Source: Rhodothalassium salexigens DSM 2132
GTDB taxonomy: Bacteria; Pseudomonadota; Alphaproteobacteria; Sphingomonadales; Rhodothalassiaceae
Length of the DNA: 64,000 bases
Direction: 5' to 3'
NCBI RefSeq assembly: GCF_004341375.1
Contig: NZ_SLXO01000001.1
Location: forward strand, 310,001-374,000
Shown: in pieces, positions 25,506-36,765 of the stretch
How the letters are laid out: each line of letters opens with the position of its first letter
Numbering within the stretch: the stretch's first letter is position 1
Position numbers and translations under genes: made by a program
Notes under the pieces: model-generated
What the model was told of the DNA's origin: nothing
Databases searched by the model: none
Seen by the model: only the letters and a program-made list of their open reading frames with translations

Positions 25506-25563
25506 GATAGCCCCCTTTTTTGGTTGGCGTTTCCTAGAGCTAGTGGCCCTTAAGCCGGGGCGC

Positions 25564-25593
25564 AGTTTAGGGGCGCCCCGCGAAGAGTGTCAA
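25564..25593 (-). promoter_or_regulatory. Sigma-70-type promoter of hupB
   Basis: TTGACA (perfect -35, 25588-25593) and TAAACT (-10, 25564-25569) with an 18-base spacer on the minus strand. This would give a leader of about 50 bases to the TTG start of hupB. Confidence 0.75.
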
Positions 25594-25644
25594 AGAGAAA
25601 GTCGCAGAAAACCGCGATTTTCTTTGGCCTTCATAAACGACCGC

Positions 25645-25683
25645 AATAAAAAAGCGGTCCGACCCCGATGCGGGGCCGGACCG
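25645..25683 (-). terminator. Intrinsic terminator of lon
   Basis: On the minus strand, CGGTCCG-g-CCCC, loop GCATC, GGGG-t-CGGACCG (25655-25683), followed by CTTTTTTATT. It lies about 25 bases after the lon stop and upstream of the hupB promoter, so hupB is transcribed separately. Confidence 0.9.
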
Positions 25684-25706
25684 TTTCTCTGTGCCATGGC
25701 CGGACC

Positions 25707-28112
25707 TTAATGGGTCATCGGCACGCCGCTCTCGTCGGGCTTTTCGTCGCTGCCGGGCGAGGGCGAGGGATCGTCAACGTCCTCATCCCAATCGATCGGC
25801 ACCAAGGGTCGGGTCAGCGCGTGTTTGAGCACCTCGTCGACCGTACTGACCGGGATGATCTCCAACCCGCGCTTCACATTGTCGGGGATCTCGGCCAGGT
25901 CCTTTTCATTGTCGACCGGGATCAACACGGTGCTCAGGCCGCCGCGCAGCGCCGCCAGCAGCTTCTCCTTCAACCCGCCGATCGGCAGCACCCGACCGCG
26001 CAGCGTCACCTCGCCGGTCATGGCGATGTCGCGGCGCACCGGCACGCCGGTCATGACCGACACGATCGAGGTGACCATGGCGATGCCGGCCGACGGCCCG
26101 TCCTTGGGCGTGGCGCCTTCGGGCACATGCACGTGGATATCGCGGCGGTCGAACACGGTGGGCTTGATGCCGAACGTCACCGCGCGGGACAGCACATAGC
26201 TGCGCGCCGCCTGGATCGATTCCTGCATCACGTCGCCGAGTTTGCCCGTGGTCTGGATCTTGCCCTTGCCGCGGGTCAGCAGCGCTTCGATGGTCAACAA
26301 CTCGCCGCCCACCTCGGTCCAGGCGAGGCCGGTGGTCATGCCGATCTGGTCCTCGCGCTCGGCCTGGCCGAAGCGATACCGGCGCACGCCGGCATAATTG
26401 GCCAGATTCTGCTGGCTGACCGCCACGCGCTTCTTCTTGCCCTGGACGATCTCGCGCAGCGCCTTGCGCACCAGGCGCGCCAGCATCCGCTCCAGGTTCC
26501 GCACCCCGGCTTCGCGGGTGTAGTAGCGGATCAGGTCGCGCAGCGCATTGTCCGAAATCGACCATTCGCTCTTGCGCAGACCGTGATCCTTCATCTGCTT
26601 CGGGATCAGGTGGCGCCGGGCGATGCCGAGCTTTTCGTCCTCGGTATAGCCCGACAGCTGGATGATCTCCATGCGGTCGAGCAACGGCCGCGGCATGGCC
26701 AGATTGTTCGCCGTGGTCAGGAACATCACGTCCGACAGGTCATAGTCCACTTCCAGATAGTGGTCCTGGAACTTGGCATTCTGTTCGGGGTCGAGCACTT
26801 CGAGCAGCGCCGAGGCCGGATCGCCGCGGAAGTCCTGGCCCATCTTGTCCACTTCGTCGAGCAGGAACAGCGGGTTCGACGTACCGGCCTTCTTCATGTT
26901 CTGCATGATCTTGCCGGGCATGGAGCCGATATAGGTGCGCCGGTGGCCGCGGATTTCGGCCTCGTCGCGCACACCGCCCAGGCTGAAGCGGATGAACTCG
27001 CGCCCGGTGGCGCGCGCGATCGACCGGCCGAGCGAGGTCTTGCCCACGCCGGGCGGCCCGACCAGGCACAGGATCGGTCCCTTCAGCCCCTTGGCGCGCT
27101 GCTGAACGGCCAGATATTCGAGGATCCGTTCCTTGACCTTTTCGAGCCCGTAATGGTCTTCGTTGAGCACCTTTTCGGCGCGCTTGATGTCGCGCCGAAC
27201 CTTGGAGCGCGCCTTCTTGCCCCACGGGATCGACAGCATCCAGTCGAGATAGTTGCGGATCACCGTCGCCTCGGCCGACATGGAGCTCATCTGCTTGAGC
27301 TTCTTGAGTTCGGCCACGCACTTGTCGTGCGCTTCCTGAGTCAGGTCGGTCTCGGCGATGCGCCGCTCCAGCTCGCCGATCTCTTCGCGACCATCGTCGC
27401 CCTCGCCCAGCTCCTTCTGGATCGCCTTGAGCTGTTCGTTGAGATAGTATTCGCGCTGGGTCTTTTCCATCTGGCGCTTGACCCGGCCGCGAATCCGCTT
27501 CTCCACCTGCAAGACGCCGATCTCGCCTTCCATGAAGGCATAGATCTTTTCCAGGCGCGCGCCGACGTCGGCCGACGCCAACAGGTCCTGCTTGTCGGCG
27601 ATCTTGATCGCCAGGTGCGAGGCGATGGTGTCGGCGAGTTTGGAGGCATCCTTGATCTGGTTGACGTGGACCAGGGTCTCGGACGGGATCTTTTTGTTCA
27701 GCTTGACATATTGCTCGAACTGCGTGGTCACCGAGCGCGACAGCGCCTCGACCTCGTCGTCGTCGCGCACCTGTTCTTCCAACGCCTCGGCCGCCGCTTC
27801 GTAATACTCGTCGGTGCGGGTGAAACGGTCGATCCGCGCCCGACGCTGGCCTTCCACCAGCACCTTGACGGTGCCGTCGGGCAGCTTGACCAGTTGCAGA
27901 ACGCTGGCAACCGTGCCGATTTCATACAGGTCGTCCGCCCCCGGATCGTCGTCGCTGGCGTCCTTTTGGGAGACGAGCAGGATTTCCTTGTCCTCCTCCA
28001 TCACCACTTCAAGCGCCCGCGTGCTTTTTTCGCGCCCGACGAACAGGGGCGCAATCATATGCGGAAAAACGACAATGTCGCGCAGGGGCAGAACAGGATA
28101 AACGTCACTCAT
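25707..28112 (-). CDS. lon: ATP-dependent protease Lon
   Basis: 801-residue Lon, an AAA+ protease that degrades misfolded and regulatory proteins in the cytoplasm. The N-terminal substrate domain starts [20 protein letters not shown]. Walker A is [11 protein letters not shown] and Walker [11 protein letters not shown]. The proteolytic Ser-Lys dyad is Ser674 (DGPSAGIAM) and Lys717 ([10 protein letters not shown]), with the same spacing as in E. coli Lon. The C-terminal tail of about 25 residues is acidic and Pro/Ser-rich. It has a heat-shock-type promoter upstream and its own terminator, and lies between clpX and hupB as in most alphaproteobacteria. Confidence 0.99.
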   Translation of the reverse strand: MSDVYPVLPLRDIVVFPHMIAPLFVGREKSTRALEVVMEEDKEILLVSQKDASDDDPGADDLYEIGTVASVLQLVKLPDGTVKVLVEGQRRARIDRFTRTDEYYEAAAEALEEQVRDDDEVEALSRSVTTQFEQYVKLNKKIPSETLVHVNQIKDASKLADTIASHLAIKIADKQDLLASADVGARLEKIYAFMEGEIGVLQVEKRIRGRVKRQMEKTQREYYLNEQLKAIQKELGEGDDGREEIGELERRIAETDLTQEAHDKCVAELKKLKQMSSMSAEATVIRNYLDWMLSIPWGKKARSKVRRDIKRAEKVLNEDHYGLEKVKERILEYLAVQQRAKGLKGPILCLVGPPGVGKTSLGRSIARATGREFIRFSLGGVRDEAEIRGHRRTYIGSMPGKIMQNMKKAGTSNPLFLLDEVDKMGQDFRGDPASALLEVLDPEQNAKFQDHYLEVDYDLSDVMFLTTANNLAMPRPLLDRMEIIQLSGYTEDEKLGIARRHLIPKQMKDHGLRKSEWSISDNALRDLIRYYTREAGVRNLERMLARLVRKALREIVQGKKKRVAVSQQNLANYAGVRRYRFGQAEREDQIGMTTGLAWTEVGGELLTIEALLTRGKGKIQTTGKLGDVMQESIQAARSYVLSRAVTFGIKPTVFDRRDIHVHVPEGATPKDGPSAGIAMVTSIVSVMTGVPVRRDIAMTGEVTLRGRVLPIGGLKEKLLAALRGGLSTVLIPVDNEKDLAEIPDNVKRGLEIIPVSTVDEVLKHALTRPLVPIDWDEDVDDPSPSPGSDEKPDESGVPMTH

Positions 28113-28176
28113 AGGGCATTCCGATCATGTGGGGTGAACCCAGGATGCGGGCTTCGGGGCAGCCCACGATTTTTCC

Positions 28177-28207
28177 TGATGTGGCCACCTGTGGAAGCGG
28201 TTCAAGG
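28177..28207 (-). promoter_or_regulatory. Candidate heat-shock (sigma-32) promoter of lon
   Basis: Minus strand: CCCTTGAA (CTTGAA at 28201-28206) and CCACATCA (28177-28184) separated by 16 bases. This resembles the RpoH consensus CTTGAA / CCCCATnT. The start of transcription would lie about 60 bases before the lon ATG. lon is a classic RpoH target, which supports the reading. The -10 match is partial. Confidence 0.6.
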
Positions 28208-28320
28208 GCAACGTCGAAACAAAAACAGAACATCACCCTGTTCAGGATACCCGGTCCCGACCCCTCCATCCGGCCGATGGCGTCGTGCGGGCGCCGGCAA
28301 AGCCGCGCCCGCGCGCGCCA

Positions 28321-29586
28321 TCACGCCTGGTGTCCGGCCTCGTCGCGCCGATCACTGTAGATGTGATAGGGCTTGGAGCGACCGTCGACGGCGTCGTCAT
28401 TGACCACCACCTCTTCGACGCCCTCAAGCGACGGCAGGTCGAACATGGTCTCCAGCAAAATGTCTTCCATGATCGAGCGCAGGCCGCGCGCGCCGGTGTT
28501 GCGCGCGATCGCCTTGCGCGCCACCGCGAACAGCGCCTCGTCGGTGAAGGTGAGCTTGGTGTTCTCCATCTCGAACAGCCGTTGATACTGCTTGAGCAGC
28601 GCGTTCTTGGGCTGCGAGAGGATCTCGACCAGCGCATCCTCGTTCAGGTCGGTGAGCGTGGCGATCACCGGCATCCGGCCGACGAATTCGGGGATCAAGC
28701 CGAACTTCAACAGGTCCTCGGGCTCGCTTTCCAGCAGCAATTCGCCGGTCTTGCGCTCGTCCTTGGACTTGACGTCGGCGCCGAAGCCCATGGCCCGGCC
28801 CTGCAGGCGGTCGGCAATGATCCGGTCGAGCCCGGCGAACGCGCCGCCGCAGATGAACAGGATGTTGGTGGTGTCCACCTGCAGGAACTCCTGCTGGGGA
28901 TGCTTGCGCCCGCCTTGCGGCGGCACCGAGGCCACCGTGCCCTCCATGATCTTGAGCAGGGCCTGCTGCACGCCCTCGCCCGACACGTCGCGGGTGATCG
29001 AGGGGTTGTCGGCCTTGCGGCTGATCTTGTCCACCTCGTCGATATAGACGATGCCGCGCTGGGCGCGTTCCACGTTATAGTCGGCGGCTTGCAGCAGCTT
29101 GAGGATGATGTTCTCCACATCCTCGCCCACATAGCCGGCCTCGGTCAGCGTGGTGGCGTCGGCCATGGTGAACGGCACGTCGAGAATGCGCGCCAGGGTC
29201 TGGGCCAGCAGCGTCTTGCCGCAGCCGGTGGGCCCGACCAGCAGGATATTCGACTTCGACAATTCGATGTCGCTGTTCTTGCTGGCGTGGTTGAGCCGCT
29301 TGTAGTGGTTGTGGACCGCCACCGACAGGACCCGTTTGGCCTGGTCCTGTCCGATCACATAGTCGTTGAGAACGTTCAGGATTTCGGTGGGGGTCGGCAC
29401 GCCGTCGCTGGATTTGACCAGGCTGGACTTGTTCTCTTCGCGAATGATGTCCGTGCACAGTTCCACGCACTCATCGCAGATAAAGACGGTCGGCCCGGCA
29501 ATCAGCTTGCGCACCTCGTGCTGGCTCTTGCCGCAGAACGAGCAGTACAAGGTGTTTTTGGAGTCGCCGCCGCTCAATTTCGTCAT
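28321..29586 (-). CDS. clpX: ATP-dependent Clp protease ATP-binding subunit ClpX
   Basis: 421-residue AAA+ unfoldase that feeds substrates to ClpP. The N-terminal zinc-binding domain has CSFCGK and CDECVELC. Walker A is [12 protein letters not shown], the pore loop GYVGEDVEN, Walker [10 protein letters not shown], and the sensor-2 region is near the C-terminus. The ATG at 29586 gives the usual [15 protein letters not shown] start with GGA at 6 bases; an ATG two codons upstream is possible. The gene lies 282 bases after clpP. A GC-rich hairpin without a T-run (28287-28312) follows the stop. Confidence 0.99.
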   Translation of the reverse strand: MTKLSGGDSKNTLYCSFCGKSQHEVRKLIAGPTVFICDECVELCTDIIREENKSSLVKSSDGVPTPTEILNVLNDYVIGQDQAKRVLSVAVHNHYKRLNHASKNSDIELSKSNILLVGPTGCGKTLLAQTLARILDVPFTMADATTLTEAGYVGEDVENIILKLLQAADYNVERAQRGIVYIDEVDKISRKADNPSITRDVSGEGVQQALLKIMEGTVASVPPQGGRKHPQQEFLQVDTTNILFICGGAFAGLDRIIADRLQGRAMGFGADVKSKDERKTGELLLESEPEDLLKFGLIPEFVGRMPVIATLTDLNEDALVEILSQPKNALLKQYQRLFEMENTKLTFTDEALFAVARKAIARNTGARGLRSIMEDILLETMFDLPSLEGVEEVVVNDDAVDGRSKPYHIYSDRRDEAGHQA

Positions 29587-29868
29587 GGCCATTCCGCTGC
29601 TTGGTCTACATTTCCGGTTCGACCGGCCGGTCCATTTGGACCACCTCGGCCTGCGGGTCTGTGGGCGCTGGCCCAAAGACCGTCGAGGCCGCGGGGATCG
29701 GGGCGAACCGACCGATCCGGTCGTCGGGCCGGCATGGGTCGTGCCGCCGGCCTCGGCGAGGCATTATCAAAGGTTTGCACAGCCTCGCCACCGATGCAAC
29801 GCATCAACGCGAACGCCGATGCGGCAGGCTTGAAGCATCTAGTGTTGCCGGCGCGTATCAACAACGGG

Positions 29869-30507
29869 TTAATTTGCCGCCGGTTCGTCATCTGCGCCTT
29901 CCCGGCGCGCCAGAATCTGGTCAATCAACCCAAAGGCGATGGCCTCCTCGGCATCCAGATATTTGTCGCGCTCCAGCGCCGCCTCGATTTCGTCGAGTTC
30001 GCGGCCGGTATGGTGGGAGAAGATCTTGTTCATACGCTCGCGCTGTTTGAGCACCTCGCGCGCCTGGATCTCGATGTCGGAGGCTTGGCCACGACCGCCG
30101 CCCGAGGGCTGGTGCACCATGACCCGGCTGTGCGGCAGAGCATACCGTTGGCCCGGCGCACCGGCGGCCAACAACAACGCCGCCGCCGAGGCCGCCTGGC
30201 CCACGCACAAGGTGGTCACCTTGGGCCGGATGTACTGCATGGTGTCATAGACGGCGAGGCCCGCGGTCACGTAGCCGCCCGGCGAATTGATATAGAAATT
30301 GATGTCTTTCTTGGGGTTTTCGGCTTCGAGAAACAGCAATTGCGCGGTGATCAGGCTCGCCACCTCGTCCGAGATCGGCCCGGTGACGAAAATGATGTTC
30401 TCTTTCAGCAGCCGGGAATAGATGTCGTAAGACCGCTCACCCCGGTTGGTCTGTTCGATGACCATGGGCACGAGCGTGTTGTTGTAGGTCTCAAAAATGT
30501 CGGTCAT
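29869..30507 (-). CDS. clpP: ATP-dependent Clp protease proteolytic subunit ClpP
   Basis: 212-residue serine protease subunit that forms the double heptameric chamber used by ClpX. The catalytic triad is Ser107 (GQAASAAA), His132 (VMVHQP) and Asp181 ([11 protein letters not shown]), with the spacing of E. coli Clp[19 protein letters not shown] is the conserved substrate-binding region. ATG at 30507 with GAGGGG just upstream; the short in-frame extension would need a TTG start. It sits between tig and clpX in the standard order. Confidence 0.99.
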   Translation of the reverse strand: MTDIFETYNNTLVPMVIEQTNRGERSYDIYSRLLKENIIFVTGPISDEVASLITAQLLFLEAENPKKDINFYINSPGGYVTAGLAVYDTMQYIRPKVTTLCVGQAASAAALLLAAGAPGQRYALPHSRVMVHQPSGGGRGQASDIEIQAREVLKQRERMNKIFSHHTGRELDEIEAALERDKYLDAEEAIAFGLIDQILARREGADDEPAAN

Positions 30508-30590
30508 GACCCCTCGCAAGCAAGCTGTTGGTGCGCCGGACCGCGGCCGGGAGACACACAGGATGCCGGGTCCGACGTCAGAGAAAGGAC

Positions 30591-30612
30591 GGCGCGTCCG
30601 GCCGGACGCGCC
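30591..30612 (-). terminator. Hairpin between tig and clpP (weak terminator)
   Basis: Perfect inverted repeat GGCGCGTCC-GGCC-GGACGCGCC just after the tig stop. On the minus strand it is followed by GTCCTTTCTC rather than a clean T-run. It may partially terminate or stabilise the tig mRNA while allowing read-through to clpP. Confidence 0.5.
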
Positions 30613-30626
30613 GCCCCCTGTCTTAT

Positions 30627-32015
30627 TTAGGCCGCCGCGGGCGCGTCCGCATCCTCTTCCTGGAGTTTGCGCAGCGCCTCTTCCAATTCGTCGCGGCTGA
30701 CGCTCTTCTCGTCAACCTCGGCGATTTCGAGCACATAGTCGACCACTTTGTCCTCGAAGATCGGCGCACGCAACTGGGCCTGGGCATCCTCGTTCTGCTG
30801 GTAGAATTCCAGCACCTCGCGCTCCTGGCCGGGGTATTTGCGCACTTCCTCGATGATTTTGCTGTTCACTTCCTCGCGGGTGATCTGGATGTTGTTGGCA
30901 ACGCCCAGCTCCGACAGCAAAAGACCCAAGCGCACCCGCCGCTCGGCCAGGCGCTGGAACTCGGCCTTTTCGTCCGCGTCCTCGGGCTCGGACAGGGCCT
31001 GAAGCTCTTCGATCGACTTTTCGCCCGAGCGCAGCATGTCCTGGCGCACCTGGCCCCAGATCTGCTGGAATTCCATGTCCACCATGCTGTCGGGGACCGG
31101 GAAGTCGTAGGTCTCGGCCAGATGGTCGAGCAATTCGCGCTTCAATTTGGCGCGGCTCATCTGCTCGTTCTCGGAGCCGATCTGGTCGCGGATCGCGGTG
31201 CGCAACTGCTCCAGGTCTTCCATGCCGAAATTCTTCGCGAACTCGTCGTCGGGCGTCACCGCCTCGCCGGGGCGCTTGATGCCCTTCACCTTGACCTCGA
31301 AGGCGGCTTCCTTGCCGGCCAGATCCTCGGCGCGATAGTCCTCGGGGAAGGTCACGGTGACGGTCTTTTCGTCGCCCGCCTTGACGCCCACCAACTGCTC
31401 TTCGAAGCCGGGAATGAAGGTGTCCGAGCCCAATTCCACCTGGGCGTCTTCGGCCGTGCCGCCCTCGAACGCTTCGCCGTCGATCCGGCCGACGAAGTCG
31501 CACACCACCCGGTCGCCGTCGGCCGCCGCGTGATCCTCGGGCGCATCTTCGAAGCCGCGCTGGTTCTTGGCCAGTTCGCCAAGGCGCGCGTCCACTTCCG
31601 CGTCGGTCACCTCGGCGACCAGCTTTTCCATCTTGGGCGCCTTGAAGTCGTCGACCGAAATGTCGGGCAGCACCTCGACGCCAAGGGTGTAGACCACCTC
31701 GTCGCCGATCTGGGTCTGCTCCTCTTCATTGGGCAGGTCCACATCGGGCCGGGTCGCCGGGCGCACCTCTTTGTCCGCGAACAGCTTCTCGCTGGTCTCG
31801 GAGATCACCTCCTGGATCGCCTGGCCGCGCGCCGCCTTGCCGTGCAGTTGCTTGAGCAGCGACAAGGGCGCCTTGCCCGGGCGGAACCCCTTCATGGGCG
31901 CGGTGCGGCCGAAATCGCGTAGGATCTTGTCGACCCGCCGGGTCATCTCATCGCCTTCGATGGTGACCTTGTACTCCCGGCGCAGGCCCTCGTTCTTCAA
32001 CTCCTCAACGTGCAT
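30627..32015 (-). CDS. tig: Trigger factor (ribosome-bound peptidyl-prolyl isomerase chaperone)
   Basis: 462-residue trigger factor, the first chaperone met by nascent chains at the ribosome exit. The ribosome-binding signature is seen at [14 protein letters not shown]. The FKBP-type PPIase domain (about 155-250) starts with [21 protein letters not shown]. The C-terminal helical arms end in an acidic Ala-rich tail. AAGAG lies 8 bases before the ATG. It lies downstream of tRNA-Leu on the same strand with only 89 bases between, and heads the tig-clpP-clpX-lon block. Confidence 0.99.
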   Translation of the reverse strand: MHVEELKNEGLRREYKVTIEGDEMTRRVDKILRDFGRTAPMKGFRPGKAPLSLLKQLHGKAARGQAIQEVISETSEKLFADKEVRPATRPDVDLPNEEEQTQIGDEVVYTLGVEVLPDISVDDFKAPKMEKLVAEVTDAEVDARLGELAKNQRGFEDAPEDHAAADGDRVVCDFVGRIDGEAFEGGTAEDAQVELGSDTFIPGFEEQLVGVKAGDEKTVTVTFPEDYRAEDLAGKEAAFEVKVKGIKRPGEAVTPDDEFAKNFGMEDLEQLRTAIRDQIGSENEQMSRAKLKRELLDHLAETYDFPVPDSMVDMEFQQIWGQVRQDMLRSGEKSIEELQALSEPEDADEKAEFQRLAERRVRLGLLLSELGVANNIQITREEVNSKIIEEVRKYPGQEREVLEFYQQNEDAQAQLRAPIFEDKVVDYVLEIAEVDEKSVSRDELEEALRKLQEEDADAPAAA

Positions 32016-32104
32016 CAGCTCAGCTCTTTTCTAATCTCTCAACGTCGCCAGCCCCACGGGCGTCCGAAACGGCCGCAGGGGGTGAAGTCACCTCGACAAG
32101 CGCT

Positions 32105-32190
32105 TGGTGCGGGCGGAGGGATTTGAACCCCCACGTCACGAGGACACTGGTACCTAAAACCAGCGCGTCTACCAATTCCGCCACGCCCGC
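32105..32190 (-). tRNA. tRNA-Leu(TAG)
   Basis: Class II tRNA, 86 bases, minus strand. The acceptor GCGGGCG pairs with CGCCCGC, the D-arm includes TGGCGGAATTGGTAGACGC, and the anticodon arm CTGGT-TTTAGGT-ACCAG gives anticodon TAG. A long variable arm (TGTCCTCGTGACG) and GGGGGTTCAAATCCCTC T-arm follow, with A discriminator and encoded CCA. It could be co-transcribed with tig. Confidence 0.97.
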
Positions 32191-32378
32191 CCGGTGCGAA
32201 GTCTGCATCGCCGTGCCCTGTCGCGGGCTCGACACTCAACTGCTTTCGGCGGTGTGACCGCAAAACCGACCCATTGCAAGACCAAAATGGGCGCCGAAAG
32301 CCGGCGGACCCTATCGCAGCGTCGGCGCCTTGAAAACCCCGAACCCGTCGCCCGCGCCCGGCGTCTGCACACCGCGAC

Positions 32379-33998
32379 TCAGATCGGCCCGCCGGGCCAG
32401 CCCTGGCGCACCCCGGGCAAGGCATCGACAAGGTCGCCGGCGATCAGGCCGTGACCGGCGCGGTGGGCGGCAAGACGCTGCATACGCACCGCGACGCCGG
32501 CCGCCGCCATGGGCGCCAGACCGCGCGCCAGAAGCCCGGCGATCAGGCCGGCGAGCACGTCGCCCGACCCGGCGGTGGCCAGGCGCGGCAGGGCCTCGCT
32601 GTCGACCACGGCGACGCCATCGGGGCCGGCGATCACGGTGTCCGCACCCTTGAGCAAGACCACCGCCCCGGTGCGTGCCGCCGCCGTCCGCGCCCGGTCC
32701 ACCTTGGTCGCCTCGGCGGCGCCGTCGGCGCCGAACAGCCGGCCGAACTCGCCCTCGTGGGGGGTCAGCACCAGCGGGCCACACACCGCCCGCGCCAGGG
32801 CGCCCACATCGCCCGCAAAGGCGGTCAACGCACCGGCGTCGAGCACCAGCGGCCGGCCGAGCGCCAGCAGCCGCAACGCCCGCCCGCGCGTCGCCGCGTC
32901 GGCCGGCGCGCCCGGCCCGAATACCAGCGCGGCCTTGCGCGGGTCGTCCAGGAATGCATCGAGGGCGGCATCGTCGGCCACCGGCGCCACCATCACCTCG
33001 GCCAAGGCCGCGGCCTGGATGGCATAGCCGTCTTCCGGCGTCGCCAGACTGACCAGCCCGGCCCCCGCGCGCAGCGCCGCCAGCGCCGCCAGTCGCCCAG
33101 CGCCGAGCCCCGGCGCCGCGCCGCCCACCACCACCGCATGGCCCTGGGCGTATTTGTGGTCGGTGGGGTCGGCTGCAGGCCAGGCGGCGCGCCACAGATC
33201 GGCATGATTGTCGGCCAGCGGCTCAGCCTCGGCCGCGAGCGCCGCCGGGTCGAGCCCGATCGGCCGACAAATCAGCCGACCGGCGAGCCGCGCCCCCGGA
33301 AACAGCCGATGGCCGGGCTTCAGCCGCTCGAAGGTCACGGTGGCGGCGGCCTCGACCGCCACGCCGCGGACCCGGCCCGTGGCCCCGTCGACGCCCGACG
33401 GCATGTCGACCGCCAAGACCGGCACGCCGGCGGCGTTGACCGCGCGCACCACCGCCGCCACGACGCCGTCGAGGGGCCGCGACAGACCGGCGCCGAACAG
33501 CGCGTCGATCACCAGATCGACCCGGTCGAGCGCAGCGAGCGTGGCATCGGCGTCGAGCGCCATCACCGGCCCCGACCATTGCTGTGCCGCCCAGGCCGCA
33601 TCGCCCGACAGCGACGCGCGCGCGCCCAACAGCGCCACCTGGACCCGGTGCCCGGCCCGAGCCAGGCGGGCCGCAGCCACGAAGCCGTCGCCGCCGTTAT
33701 TGCCCGGGCCGGCCAGCACCAGCACGTCGCCGGCCGCGCCATCGCGCCGCCGCTCGCAAAGCGCCGCGCGCGCCGCCTCGGCGACCGCGGCGCCGGCACG
33801 GTCCATGAGCACCACGCCCGGCGTACCCGCAGCGATGGTCGCACGGTCGACGGCGGCCATGCGCGCGGGCGCGACCAACAAGTGAGGCAACAAGTCGACC
33901 GACAGCGCTTCCGAGCCGCCGTCGGCGGTCGCAAGCGACCGATACCGCCGGCCCTGGACGGTCTGGAACGATCGGGGGTCTGAAGGCGTTCCGGTCAT
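32379..33998 (-). CDS. nnr: Bifunctional NAD(P)H-hydrate epimerase / ADP-dependent NAD(P)H-hydrate dehydratase
   Basis: Metabolite-repair enzyme, 539 residues from the ATG at 33998, which converts damaged NAD(P)HX back to NAD(P)H. The N-terminal YjeF-type epimerase domain (about 50-265) has AGPGNNGGDGFVAAARL and VDMPSGVDGATG. The C-terminal dehydratase (about 280-530) is a ribokinase-like fold with YAQGHAVVVGG, VLTPHEGEFGRLFG and the catalytic ATAGSGDVLAG. The first 45 residues are not conserved-looking. The gene start is uncertain (ATG at 34001 or 33998, or TTG codons near 33890), and the longer frame would run into tRNA-His. Domain fusion is the usual bacterial form. Confidence 0.95.
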   Translation of the reverse strand: MTGTPSDPRSFQTVQGRRYRSLATADGGSEALSVDLLPHLLVAPARMAAVDRATIAAGTPGVVLMDRAGAAVAEAARAALCERRRDGAAGDVLVLAGPGNNGGDGFVAAARLARAGHRVQVALLGARASLSGDAAWAAQQWSGPVMALDADATLAALDRVDLVIDALFGAGLSRPLDGVVAAVVRAVNAAGVPVLAVDMPSGVDGATGRVRGVAVEAAATVTFERLKPGHRLFPGARLAGRLICRPIGLDPAALAAEAEPLADNHADLWRAAWPAADPTDHKYAQGHAVVVGGAAPGLGAGRLAALAALRAGAGLVSLATPEDGYAIQAAALAEVMVAPVADDAALDAFLDDPRKAALVFGPGAPADAATRGRALRLLALGRPLVLDAGALTAFAGDVGALARAVCGPLVLTPHEGEFGRLFGADGAAEATKVDRARTAAARTGAVVLLKGADTVIAGPDGVAVVDSEALPRLATAGSGDVLAGLIAGLLARGLAPMAAAGVAVRMQRLAAHRAGHGLIAGDLVDALPGVRQGWPGGPI

Positions 33999-34042
33999 CA
34001 TGGCCCGTCGGAGTTGGCTCCTGGGTCGGCCACCGGGTGCGA

Positions 34043-34119
34043 TGGGGCGAGCGAGGGGACTTGAACCCCCAACCTCTGGTACCACAAACCAGCGCTCTAA
34101 CCGGTTGAGCTACGCCCGC
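34043..34119 (-). tRNA. tRNA-His(GTG)
   Basis: Minus strand. The acceptor GCGGGCG pairs with CGCTCGC, and the extra G at -1 (complement of base 34120) faces discriminator C, as is diagnostic for tRNA-His. The anticodon arm CTGGT-TTGTGGT-ACCAG gives anticodon GTG, and the T-arm is GGGGGTTCAAGTCCCC. CCA is encoded (34043-34045). It stands alone just upstream of the nnr gene. Confidence 0.96.
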
Positions 34120-34213
34120 CGCAAGGTGAGCCGGCATATGTCATGCAGGCGCGCCGGCGTCAAGCACCCAAAACGCCGACGGCGCCGACATCCGCTGCCT
34201 GATCGTCATTTGA

Positions 34214-34735
<522 letters not shown>

Positions 34736-34810
34736 CCCGACACCATCTGGGCGCGGCGAGCGCGGCCTGCATCCCGTGGCTGCCGACCGCCCGCGCCCGC
34801 CCCTTCCCCT

Positions 34811-34828
34811 GCCACCGGTTCCGGTGGC
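34811..34828 (+). repeat. Perfect inverted repeat between glnB and glnA
   Basis: GCCACCGG-TT-CCGGTGGC, an 8-base stem with a 2-base loop, ends about 10 bases before the glnA ribosome site. As RNA it would form a stable hairpin in the intercistronic region. It could mark a processing or stability boundary that sets the glnB:glnA ratio; no T-run follows, so it is not a terminator. Confidence 0.6.
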
Positions 34829-34852
34829 GCAAGACCGATGGAGAGACACCCC

Positions 34853-36277
34853 ATGCCCAAATACACCGATCTGGACGGCGACGCGCTGCTCAAGCTGGTC
34901 AAGGACGAGGATTTCGACTGGATCGACCTGCGCTTCACCGACCCGCGCGGCAAGTGGCAACATCTGACCATGCTGGCCGAAGCGGTCGACGCCGACGATC
35001 TGGACGAAGGCTTCATGTTCGACGGCTCGTCGATCCAGGGCTGGAAGACCATCAACGAGTCCGACATGATCCTGAAGCCGGACTTGAGCCATGTGACCGT
35101 CGACCCGTTCGCCGCCCAGCCGACGCTGGTGGTGTTCTGCGACATCCTGGAGCCGACCACCGGCCAGGCTTATGAGCGCGATCCGCGCTCGACCGCCCGG
35201 CGCGCCGAGGAGTATCTGAAGTTCTCCGGCATCGGCGACACCGCGTTTATCGGCCCCGAGCCCGAATTCTTCGTGTTCGACGATGTGCGCTTCAAGGTCG
35301 GCTATGACGGCGCCATGTACGCCATCGACGACATCGAAGGCCCCTACAACTCCGCCAAGGAATACGAAGACGGCAACCCGGGCCACCGCCCGCGGGCCAA
35401 GGGCGGCTATTTCCCCGTGCCGCCGGTTGATTCGGCCAATGACCTGCGCGGCGAGATGGTCACCATGATGCGCGACATGGGGCTGGTGATGGACAAGCAC
35501 CACCATGAGGTGGGCGCGTCGCAGCACGAGTTGGGCATGCAGTTGGGCACGCTGACCGCCACCGCCGACAAGGTGCAGATCTACAAATATGTGGTCCACC
35601 AAGTCGCCCACAGCTTCGGCAAGACCGCCACCTTCATGCCCAAGCCGGTGGCCGCCGACAATGGCTCGGGCATGCACGTGCACCAGTCGATCTGGCGCGA
35701 CGGCAAGCCGTTGTTCGCCGGCTCGGGCTATGCCGATCTGAGCGAAACCGCGCTCTATTACATCGGCGGCATCATCAAGCACGCGCGCGCCATCAACGCG
35801 TTCACCAACCCCTCGACCAACAGCTACAAGCGCCTGACGCCGGGCTTCGAGGCGCCGGTGCTGCTGGCCTATTCCAGCCGCAACCGCTCGGCCTCGTGTC
35901 GGATTCCCTATGGCGCCGGCGCCAAGGCCAAGCGCGTCGAGGTGCGCTTCCCCGACGCGGTCGCCAACCCCTATCTGGCGTTCGCCGCCATGTTGATGGC
36001 CGGCATCGACGGCATCGAGAACAAGATCCATCCCGGCGACCCGATGGACAAGGATCTCTACGCCCTGCCGCCCGAGGAATTGACCGGGGTACCCACCGTC
36101 GCGCGGTCGCTGCGCGAGGCACTCGAAGCGCTGCAGACCGACAACGACTTCCTCAAGAAGGGCGACGTGTTCACCCAGGATCAGATCGACGCCTACATTC
36201 ACCTCAAGTTTGAGGAAGTGGAACGGTTCGAGTTGACCCCGCACCCGGTGGAATTCGACCTCTATTACAGCGCCTGA
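34853..36277 (+). CDS. glnA: Glutamine synthetase, type I
   Basis: 474-residue glutamine synthetase (glutamate + ammonia + ATP to glutamine), a cytoplasmic dodecamer. Family motifs are [35 protein letters not shown] and NRSASCRIP. The adenylylation target is Tyr403 in [10 protein letters not shown], the GSI-beta type regulated by GlnE, whose gene lies at 54667. GGAGAG lies 7 bases before the ATG at 34853. It is the second gene of the glnB-glnA operon under the sigma-54 promoter, and a clear terminator hairpin follows. Confidence 0.99.
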   Translation: MPKYTDLDGDALLKLVKDEDFDWIDLRFTDPRGKWQHLTMLAEAVDADDLDEGFMFDGSSIQGWKTINESDMILKPDLSHVTVDPFAAQPTLVVFCDILEPTTGQAYERDPRSTARRAEEYLKFSGIGDTAFIGPEPEFFVFDDVRFKVGYDGAMYAIDDIEGPYNSAKEYEDGNPGHRPRAKGGYFPVPPVDSANDLRGEMVTMMRDMGLVMDKHHHEVGASQHELGMQLGTLTATADKVQIYKYVVHQVAHSFGKTATFMPKPVAADNGSGMHVHQSIWRDGKPLFAGSGYADLSETALYYIGGIIKHARAINAFTNPSTNSYKRLTPGFEAPVLLAYSSRNRSASCRIPYGAGAKAKRVEVRFPDAVANPYLAFAAMLMAGIDGIENKIHPGDPMDKDLYALPPEELTGVPTVARSLREALEALQTDNDFLKKGDVFTQDQIDAYIHLKFEEVERFELTPHPVEFDLYYSA

Positions 36278-36302
36278 CCGACGCTCAGGCACAGAAACCT
36301 GC

Positions 36303-36337
36303 CCCGTCCCGGCCCGCCAAGGCGCTGCCGGGACGGG
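36303..36337 (+). terminator. Terminator hairpin after glnA
   Basis: Perfect 11-base inverted repeat CCCGTCCCGGC / GCCGGGACGGG with a 13-base loop, starting 26 bases after the glnA stop. The following bases CGTTCCC contain only a short T pair, so termination may be weak, but the stem is very stable. Confidence 0.7.
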
Positions 36338-36497
36338 CGTTCCCGCGCCCCCACCCGCACAGCGCCGCCCGCGGCTTCGATGGCACGCCAGGCCCCGACC
36401 TCTGACGGTTTGGGTGATGTTTGTGTGCCCGCAATCGATTGCAGCCCCGTTGTCGCCATTTCTTCGCTTGATTGTGCGGCGCAAAGTTAGCTAATCG

Positions 36498-36595
36498 CAA
36501 AATCATGCCCGGTCCGGTGGACCGTGCGGCAATCCGGCCAGACCGTTTTGGGGAGGGTCGCCTTGGCCGGCATGTGTCGTATTGACCCGGATCAT
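36498..36595 (-). ncRNA. Candidate small RNA B with CCTCCCC loop (paralogue of candidate A)
   Basis: Minus-strand segment sharing AGGCGA(C/T)CCTCCCCAAA and a following CTGGCCGG with candidate A about 300 bases away. The C-rich sequence lies in a loop closed by GACC/GGTC (36541-36559). A larger hairpin follows, TGCC-gca-CGGTCC-acc-GGACCG-GGCA (36506-36531), then TGATTTTG, a modest terminator. The 5' end is a guess (near 36595) and no promoter is clear. It converges on the glnA terminator. Confidence 0.35.
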
Positions 36596-36765
36596 CCGTG
36601 TGGGCTGCCCTGCGTCTGGCCGACTTCGCGCCGCGGCTGACCTGGCCGAACCAACGGTCGGCGGCCGAAACCGAGCCTGAAAAGGGAGCGGCGCGGCGGG
36701 GGGCGGAGCAAACGGGGCGCCCGCTGACCGGACAAGGCTGGCGTTTCGCTTGCGGGCCGGGCCCA

